In this document: positions 32,081-36,280 of the stretch, in pieces
How positions within the stretch are numbered: position 1 is the stretch's first letter
Layout of the letters: every line of letters begins with the position of its first letter
Assembly: GCF_007989105.1 (NCBI RefSeq)
Contig: NZ_BJVK01000022.1
Coordinates: forward strand, 1-36,280
Source of the DNA: Lentilactobacillus kefiri
GTDB lineage: Bacteria; Bacillota; Bacilli; Lactobacillales; Lactobacillaceae
Direction of reading: 5' to 3'
Length of the DNA: 36,280 nt
The notes under the pieces: generated by a model
The model's database searches: none
Told to the model about the DNA's origin: nothing
The model's input: the letters and a program-made list of their open reading frames with translations, nothing else
Program-made: the position numbers and the translations under genes

Positions 32081-33241
32081 TTATTTTAATACTTTAACGG
32101 TTGCTGTCTTATTACCAAATACGATTTGACTGATTTGATCAGAGTTCATATCCAACGATTTGGCGGCGTTCTTTGGGGTTGAAGTTAATTTCAGATTCAT
32201 ACCCTTTTTCAACTTTTTCAAAGTGGCTTTACTAAGCTTAAATGTAAAGTTTCCGTTTGAGTTTGCGTTAGCGTTCTTTAGTGTTGATCCCTTGGTATTC
32301 TTTAGAACCAATGACGCACCGGTTGAAGTCTTACCGGAAACCTTATTCTTCTTCAAATAGAACTTGTTGACCTTCAAAGTGTTCTTAGGGAGCTTTTGTA
32401 GTTCGGCACCTTTATCGATCGTGTAAAGAATTGTCTTATCGGTAACGTTTGAAGGGAAGTAGAATTGACCATTCTTATAGGTTACTTTCATTGTGGCTTC
32501 GTTGCCCCAGTTCACAAACCCTGGAACGGTGTAGTTTTTTTCGGATGAAAGCCATTCTGGAATTGACATTCCAGAGCTGACAACCAATACATTTCCACCA
32601 GTCTTTTCGGCTTTTTGTGCGATGGAAGTCAATTCAGTGTTCATTCGGTTGATGACTTGAGTTGAGCTCTCAGCCTTTAATGATTCGGGAAGTGAAGGAT
32701 CACTGTACTTACCAAAATCGACCGTTTCTGCGGCATGATAGGCATCCTGCAATGCTGGCCAGAAGTTTTTACCAAGTGCCTGTTGAGCCTTGCTGAAGTC
32801 TTGTGGGCCTGAGTAAGTGCCGGCTGGTCGTAGTAATGGCATCGTGACTTTGTTGACGTCATCGTACTTTTGCCCTTCAAAGCTACCGTAACCACCTTCA
32901 CGTAAATTGGATGTCCAGTTTACTTTGAGGTTGCCGTTGCCGGATGACTGAAGAGCATAAGTTGCTGTTCGGAATGTCCGCATATTGTCAGCGGAATAGG
33001 CGGCTTTGAACTTTAATCCATACAAGCCATAACCTAATTGATGAGCGACATAAACACCGGTGTCGGTTAAAGGACTGTCTGCCCAACCTTGACCCCGGCC
33101 GTTGACGTTAAACATCGTCTGCCCATGACGGGTTAAGTAGATATTGACAGTTTTGGCGGAAACATTTTGCGATGATGTTCCCACACCGATACTTAAAGCC
33201 CCAGCAAATAATAGCGCAAACCAAAAACTCGATTTCTTCAT
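32081..33241 (-). CDS. Secreted histidine-phosphatase-like protein, second His lost
   Basis: A 386-residue protein with signal peptide MKKSSFWFALLFAGALSIGV..., cut after VSA (residue 29), and AGGAGG upstream. Residues 30-270 are a phosphoglycerate-mutase-like fold: LTRHGQT (Arg38, His39), DNMRTFRTA (second Arg) and LREGGYGSFEGQ (acid Glu). The second catalytic His, normally in a VVSHG motif, is Ser223 in VLVVSSGMSI. The fold and phosphate pocket are kept, but normal histidine-phosphatase chemistry may be weakened or lost. Residues about 300-385 (KVNKFYLKKNKVSGKTSTG..., GNFTFKL) form a bacterial Ig-like basic domain, probably holding it at the surface. Divergent from the EEP gene. Confidence 0.85.
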   Translation of the reverse strand: MKKSSFWFALLFAGALSIGVGTSSQNVSAKTVNIYLTRHGQTMFNVNGRGQGWADSPLTDTGVYVAHQLGYGLYGLKFKAAYSADNMRTFRTATYALQSSGNGNLKVNWTSNLREGGYGSFEGQKYDDVNKVTMPLLRPAGTYSGPQDFSKAQQALGKNFWPALQDAYHAAETVDFGKYSDPSLPESLKAESSTQVINRMNTELTSIAQKAEKTGGNVLVVSSGMSIPEWLSSEKNYTVPGFVNWGNEATMKVTYKNGQFYFPSNVTDKTILYTIDKGAELQKLPKNTLKVNKFYLKKNKVSGKTSTGASLVLKNTKGSTLKNANANSNGNFTFKLSKATLKKLKKGMNLKLTSTPKNAAKSLDMNSDQISQIVFGNKTATVKVLK

Positions 33242-33376
33242 GTGAACCCCTCCTAAAGTATGAACAAATATGCCTAAATTTTATCATTAAACCGTTGTAA
33301 ATGGTACCAATATTTCAAAATATTTTTAGAATGTTCGGCTGGTGATTTGCTATGATAATAAGTGTGGAGGTATTCT

Positions 33377-34444
33377 ATGAAAAAAATCGTAAAAGGACTA
33401 TTATTCATTCTTTCAGGCTTAATTGTGGTGGTTGCAGCCTATGTGGCGTACGTTTACTTAACGTACCACCGGACTCCGGACAATGTGAAGTTGGAACCGG
33501 AAAATCACAATACAAGGATACTGCAGACAAATCGGCCATACAAAGCGATGACTTTTAATATTGGATACGCAGCTTATCCTGACAACTATTCGTTCTTTAT
33601 GGATGGCGGCAAATACTCACGGGCTTTCAGCAAGCAATCGGTTCTCGATGACCTGACGGGTATTCATCACGCAGTTGCTGAGGAAGATCCAACCTTGATG
33701 TTTTTCCAAGAAGTGGATACTGATGGTGACCGTTCTTTTCACGTGAATGAAGTTCAATGGTTGCAGCGTAAAATGGCTGGATATTCCAGTGCCTATGCGC
33801 AGAATTATGATTCGGCATATTTGTTTTACCCGTTGACTCGGCCGATTGGAAAAGCCAAGTCAGGACTGCTGACCCTTGCCAAAGCTAAAATAACCGATAG
33901 CACACGTTATCAGCTTCCGATCGACACTGACTTTAATAAGTTCATGGATCTGGATCGGGCAATTTCAGTGACCCATATTCCGGTTAATAATGGCAAACAG
34001 CTGGCAGTGATTAATTTGCACATGTCGGCATTTACAAAGAATGCCAAAGTTCGAAAAGCGCAAATTCAAAAGTTGTTCTCTAAAATGAAAATTGAGCGGC
34101 AAGCCGGTAATTATGTGATGGTCGCCGGTGATTACAATCATGACATGTTGGGGAATAGTCCTGAAGTGTTTAAGACGACGAGTAAGCGCAGAAATTGGAC
34201 CCATCCGTTCCCGGCAGACCAGTTGCCAAAGGGATTCCGAATTGCCAAGCAGGGTCTTGCTCAAGCCGAGGTTCCCTCGGTCAGGGCTAACGGAACGTCT
34301 TATCATCCTGGCAAGACTTATACCTCATTGATTGATGGATTCCTGCTTTCGGATAACATCCAGGTCAATCGCGTTCATGTTAAGAGTTTAGGATTCAAGA
34401 ATTCAGATCACAATCCTGAGATACTGGAATTTGAATTGAAATAA
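33377..34444 (+). CDS. Membrane-anchored EEP-family phosphodiesterase
   Basis: A 355-residue protein from ATG 33377, eight bases after GGAGG (a GTG five codons earlier overlaps the site). One N-terminal helix (about 4-28, LFILSGLIVVVAAYVAYVYL) anchors it with the domain outside. The endonuclease/exonuclease/phosphatase core has TFNIGY, metal-binding Glu112 (FFQEVD), NLHMSAF, Asp252 in VAGDYNHD, DGFLLS and catalytic Asp344-His345 in SDHNP. This set is complete, so it should be an active Mg2+-dependent phosphoesterase. Lactobacillar proteins of this type are otherwise uncharacterised; nucleic acid, phospholipid and sugar-phosphate targets are all possible. A single gene, divergent from the histidine-phosphatase-like gene. 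Confidence 0.88.
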   Translation: MKKIVKGLLFILSGLIVVVAAYVAYVYLTYHRTPDNVKLEPENHNTRILQTNRPYKAMTFNIGYAAYPDNYSFFMDGGKYSRAFSKQSVLDDLTGIHHAVAEEDPTLMFFQEVDTDGDRSFHVNEVQWLQRKMAGYSSAYAQNYDSAYLFYPLTRPIGKAKSGLLTLAKAKITDSTRYQLPIDTDFNKFMDLDRAISVTHIPVNNGKQLAVINLHMSAFTKNAKVRKAQIQKLFSKMKIERQAGNYVMVAGDYNHDMLGNSPEVFKTTSKRRNWTHPFPADQLPKGFRIAKQGLAQAEVPSVRANGTSYHPGKTYTSLIDGFLLSDNIQVNRVHVKSLGFKNSDHNPEILEFELK

Positions 34445-34455
34445 GCGACGTGCTC

Positions 34456-34482
34456 TTGGAATGGGGGGCGTTGTGCCATAAT
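34456..34482 (+). promoter_or_regulatory. Possible promoter of the 43-residue peptide gene
   Basis: -35-like TTGGAA (34456-34461), 15-bp spacer, -10 CATAAT (34477-34482). The spacer is short, so tentative. Confidence 0.35.
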
Positions 34483-34535
34483 TAAGTATGAGAACGTACT
34501 TGAATTTTGAAACTGATTTATTGGGGGAAGTTATC

Positions 34536-34667
34536 ATGAGTGGTCATTTTTATCTTGGCGATTTTATCTTTTCAGTTATTACGTACGCAATTGTCATTGC
34601 GATAGCTGTTGCGATTGTTTATTTTGGCATTAAAATTTATAAGTCGTTTATGAAGCATGATCAATAA
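34536..34667 (+). CDS. Small membrane peptide, 43 residues
   Basis: ATG after GGGGGAAG (six bases) encodes MSGHFYLGDFIFSVITYAIV... to KSFMKHDQ. One hydrophobic segment of about 22 residues (FSVITYAIVIAIAVAIVYFGI) is followed by a basic KIYKSFMKH tail, giving a single-pass peptide with its C terminus inside. It has its own possible promoter and a structured terminator that begins at its stop codon. A degraded copy of its 3' half lies at 35418-35485, which shows this was a recognisable unit that duplicated. Function unknown; phage holin-like or toxin-like roles are possible, but nothing nearby supports either. Confidence 0.6.
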   Translation: MSGHFYLGDFIFSVITYAIVIAIAVAIVYFGIKIYKSFMKHDQ

Positions 34668-34730
34668 GCAGTAAATAATCGGACGTCTACTAATGTGGGC
34701 GTTCTTTTTTGTACATTTATTTACTGCTTA
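34665..34730. terminator. Nested hairpin terminator with outer 14-bp arms
   Basis: Inner stem GGACGTCTAC / GTGGGCGTTC (34681-34704, two mismatches/G-T pairs) followed by six T. Outside it, TAAGCAGTAAATAA (34665-34678) and TTATTTACTGCTTA (34717-34730) are perfect 14-bp inverted arms. The left arm begins with the peptide gene's stop codon. Lies between converging genes, so may serve both. Confidence 0.7.
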
Positions 34731-34762
34731 CGATCAGCTATGGACTAATCCCAGTTTGGGAC

Positions 34763-35305
34763 TTAGCGATGCTGCCCCTTAATCACGACATTTTGGCTCA
34801 TCCGTCTCACTTTTTGAGCAGCGTGATCCGAGTTAATTTGGTTAACAATTCGAGATTCACTTGTCCGGTAGTGCTGATCCTCATCTTTTTGAGCGGTGTG
34901 AACTTCGAAGCTATGGTAAATAACCTGTTGATCGTTAATTTCAAACCAGTTTGGGGTCAGTTGCTTTTCCTGACTGGTGATCTTTTTGTCCGGCCAAACC
35001 AAATAGCGGACGATGTTATTTGCTTGAGAAAGTTCGACCTGCCAACCCAAACTAACATCTGAAACCTCTTGCCAACGCTGAATATTGACGTGGTTAATTG
35101 CATAGTAAATAATGCCAGCGTATTGAATTTTGCGGTTCTTTTTAAAAGTCGCAATTGAAAGCGGCTGGTATTTTTGAGTTTTCGACTGCCGGGGCTGATC
35201 AATTTGTTGCGTGGAGTTGCGGGTCTGGTTTGCAGTAACCAGCACTAAGCCAATGAGTCCAATCATAACGAAAGGTAATATGATGACGATAAGTCGTTTA
35301 TACAA
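34763..35305 (-). CDS. Membrane-anchored or secreted protein of unknown function
   Basis: A 180-residue protein. TTG at 35305 is the start, seven bases after GAGGAGGG; no ATG is near. N-terminal helix (YKRLIVIILPFVMIGLIGLVLVTA) without a clear cleavage site suggests a membrane anchor or a long signal peptide. The outer part has a Gln/Asn-rich stretch, then QYAGIIYYAINHVNIQRWQEVS, WQVELSQANNIVRYLVWPDK and NWFEINDQQVIYHSFEVHT, a pattern seen in small lactobacillar lipoprotein-like proteins. I do not recognise the family. Expression probably involves the inverted repeat just upstream. Confidence 0.75.
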   Translation of the reverse strand: MYKRLIVIILPFVMIGLIGLVLVTANQTRNSTQQIDQPRQSKTQKYQPLSIATFKKNRKIQYAGIIYYAINHVNIQRWQEVSDVSLGWQVELSQANNIVRYLVWPDKKITSQEKQLTPNWFEINDQQVIYHSFEVHTAQKDEDQHYRTSESRIVNQINSDHAAQKVRRMSQNVVIKGQHR

Positions 35306-35326
35306 TCAGAGACCCTCCTCGATACG

Positions 35327-35366
35327 ATTAGTTGAAAGTTCTTAAAACTTTCAACTAATTATTATA
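35327..35366 (-). promoter_or_regulatory. -10 element with adjoining 14-bp inverted repeat
   Basis: On the minus strand a perfect -10 TATAAT (35366-35361) is followed at once by ATTAGTTGAAAGTT / AACTTTCAACTAAT (35359-35327, loop 5). The repeat would cover the transcription start and the head of the mRNA of the 180-residue gene. It could be an operator or a 5' RNA hairpin. No good -35 is seen. Confidence 0.5.
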
Positions 35367-35417
35367 CCGCCAAAATTATTATTACATGCTAATCATGGGG
35401 TCAGTGGGACATCCACT

Positions 35418-35485
35418 GCGATAGCTGTTGCGATTATTTGTTTGGAATTAAAATTTATAAGCCGTTTATGAAGCATGCTCAGTAA
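35418..35485 (+). pseudogene. Decayed copy of the 43-residue peptide gene
   Basis: GCGATAGCTGTTGCGATT, then AATTAAAATTTATAA, GCCGTTTATGAAGCATGCTC and AGTAA match 34600-34667 closely, with a few substitutions and a small deletion that breaks the frame. Only the 3' half is present; no start or ribosome site remains. Confidence 0.75.
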
Positions 35486-35625
35486 AAATTGGATGTAAGC
35501 TAGTTCCTAAGACAACTTTTAAGAGAAGGTATGACAGGTTTTGAAAGTCGACCAAGAACATTGTTTAGCTTCTACAGCTCAAAATACTTGTTAATTGTGA
35601 TTCACAACTTAATTTATCAAAGAGA

Positions 35626-35653
35626 TTGAAATGTTTTTCAAGAGTTGTATTAT
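35626..35653 (+). promoter_or_regulatory. Promoter of the right-edge secreted gene
   Basis: -35 TTGAAA (35626-35631), 16-bp spacer, -10 TATTAT (35648-35653), about 50 bp before the start codon. Confidence 0.5.
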
Positions 35654-35705
35654 TAAGACGTTAACATTTCATAACTTAACAAGAAAGTGAACGAGGGGAT
35701 TATAT

Positions 35706-36280
35706 ATGATGAACATAAATCTAAGAAAATTATTTTTATGTATTTTAAGTTCAATGGCAGTTGTTTTATTTTTAACATCGGGGGCTGTTAGTGCCAGTAC
35801 AAAAACATACCGTGATCATCATGATAATGCAGTTGTGACTGTACATAAAAGAGCTGGCAAGGTAACTTCAGTAGTTTATCAGCTTAAGCATGCGAACAAG
35901 TATAAGAAACGTTATCAAAAACGGTCAAGATTCTATACTAAAGTGTCCGTGATTAATTCTAAGACAGCCAAATTGATTCGCAAAAATTATAAAGGAACCG
36001 TCACCTTTAACGATAAGATGAGGTATTATGGACATTTATATGCGAGTGAGCAAACAACTCCTATTAAAGGGATGACTGGTGATGCAACTGATGCGATCTT
36101 TATGAACGTTGCATATTATGGAAAAAATCCTCAAAAGTATCACAATGCGCTACTTTCTTTTGGTTATTGGTGGAATACAATGGATGATACTCCAAAAGGT
36201 AATCCCGAAGGCAATGTGATTGTCTTCAAAAATGGTCGGGTTTCTTTTTCAGATGATTTGTATAGTAAATTGCCTGACTA
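35706..36280 (+). CDS. Secreted hypothetical protein (runs off right edge)
   Basis: ATG 35706 (or 35709) after GAGGGGAT opens a frame that stays open to the window end, 191 codons. Signal peptide MMNINLRKLFLCILSSMAVV... ends at VSA-S near residue 34. The mature part starts with a basic stretch (VHKRAGKVTSVVYQL, KHANKYKKRYQKRSRF), then YTKVSVINSKTAKLIRKNYK and MRYYGHLYASEQ, followed by a segment with FMNVAYYGKNPQKYHN and LLSFGYWWNTMDD. No family recognised. The repeated Lys/Tyr pattern is common in non-covalently held surface proteins. C terminus not in the window. Confidence 0.75.
   Translation, partial: MMNINLRKLFLCILSSMAVVLFLTSGAVSASTKTYRDHHDNAVVTVHKRAGKVTSVVYQLKHANKYKKRYQKRSRFYTKVSVINSKTAKLIRKNYKGTVTFNDKMRYYGHLYASEQTTPIKGMTGDATDAIFMNVAYYGKNPQKYHNALLSFGYWWNTMDDTPKGNPEGNVIVFKNGRVSFSDDLYSKLPD

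Larger units (their letters stand above)
35306..35705. other. Intergenic region with remnant and palindromes
   Basis: About 400 bp without an intact gene. It contains the 14-bp inverted repeat (35327-35359), a decayed copy of the 43-residue peptide gene (35418-35485), a palindrome TTGTGATTCACAA (35595-35607) that could be an operator, and a promoter for the next gene. A 32-codon frame from 35531 has no convincing ribosome site. Confidence 0.55.

Noticed and set aside
35531-35629. 32-codon frame MTGFESRPRT... before the right-edge gene
   Set aside because: Ribosome site only two bases from the ATG, no membrane or known motif, and adjacent remnants suggest decayed sequence.

Overview
The window looks like chromosome of a lactic acid bacterium of the Lactobacillaceae. 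Pointers are AGGAGG-type ribosome sites, moderately AT-rich DNA, a T-box leader, a lactobacillar DUF5776-type surface-protein tail, a nucleoside deoxyribosyltransferase, and many signal-peptide proteins. Genus and species cannot be fixed from the sequence alone; a Lentilactobacillus/Secundilactobacillus-like organism is a guess.

Layout. 1-973: two divergently spaced minus-strand secreted proteins (the first runs off the left edge) with a parS-like 16-mer between them. 974-1631: a gene-free stretch with six hairpins sharing an NNGGCA loop, about 40 bp apart. 1632-20898: the centrepiece, one giant gene now split by an IS3-family element (5454-6633, 3-bp GTT target duplication). Removing the IS and one GTT joins the halves in frame into a 6,027-residue protein: signal peptide, small N-terminal domain, Ser/Thr/Gln linker with a duplicated soluble module, about 5,000 residues of almost unbroken hydrophobic sequence (including five exact-length 388-residue repeats and five 41-residue repeats), a short hydrophilic wall spacer and an LPQTN sorting signal. 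I know of no described family with this architecture; it is the best candidate for something new here.

21071-23900: a TetR-type regulator, a 33-residue membrane peptide and a secreted PAP2 phosphatase with autotransporter-type repeats. 23911-25760: T-box leader, small leader ORF and a BrnQ branched-chain amino acid transporter. 25850-27605: a NapA-type antiporter converging on a nucleoside 2-deoxyribosyltransferase. 27812-30306: a surface protein broken by a one-base frameshift. 30392-32034: GNAT acetyltransferase and Bcr/CflA efflux pump in one operon. 32081-34444: divergent secreted histidine-phosphatase-like protein and membrane-anchored EEP phosphodiesterase. 34536-36280: a 43-residue membrane peptide, an unknown anchored protein, a decayed copy of the peptide gene, and a secreted protein running off the right edge.

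Taken together the window is dominated by exported proteins: at least nine of the genes carry a signal peptide or N-terminal anchor, three of them extracellular phosphoesterase-like proteins. The two largest surface-protein genes are both broken in this sequence (IS insertion; single-base deletion), which suggests surface-coat phase loss or relaxation of selection, though a sequencing error must be excluded for the second.
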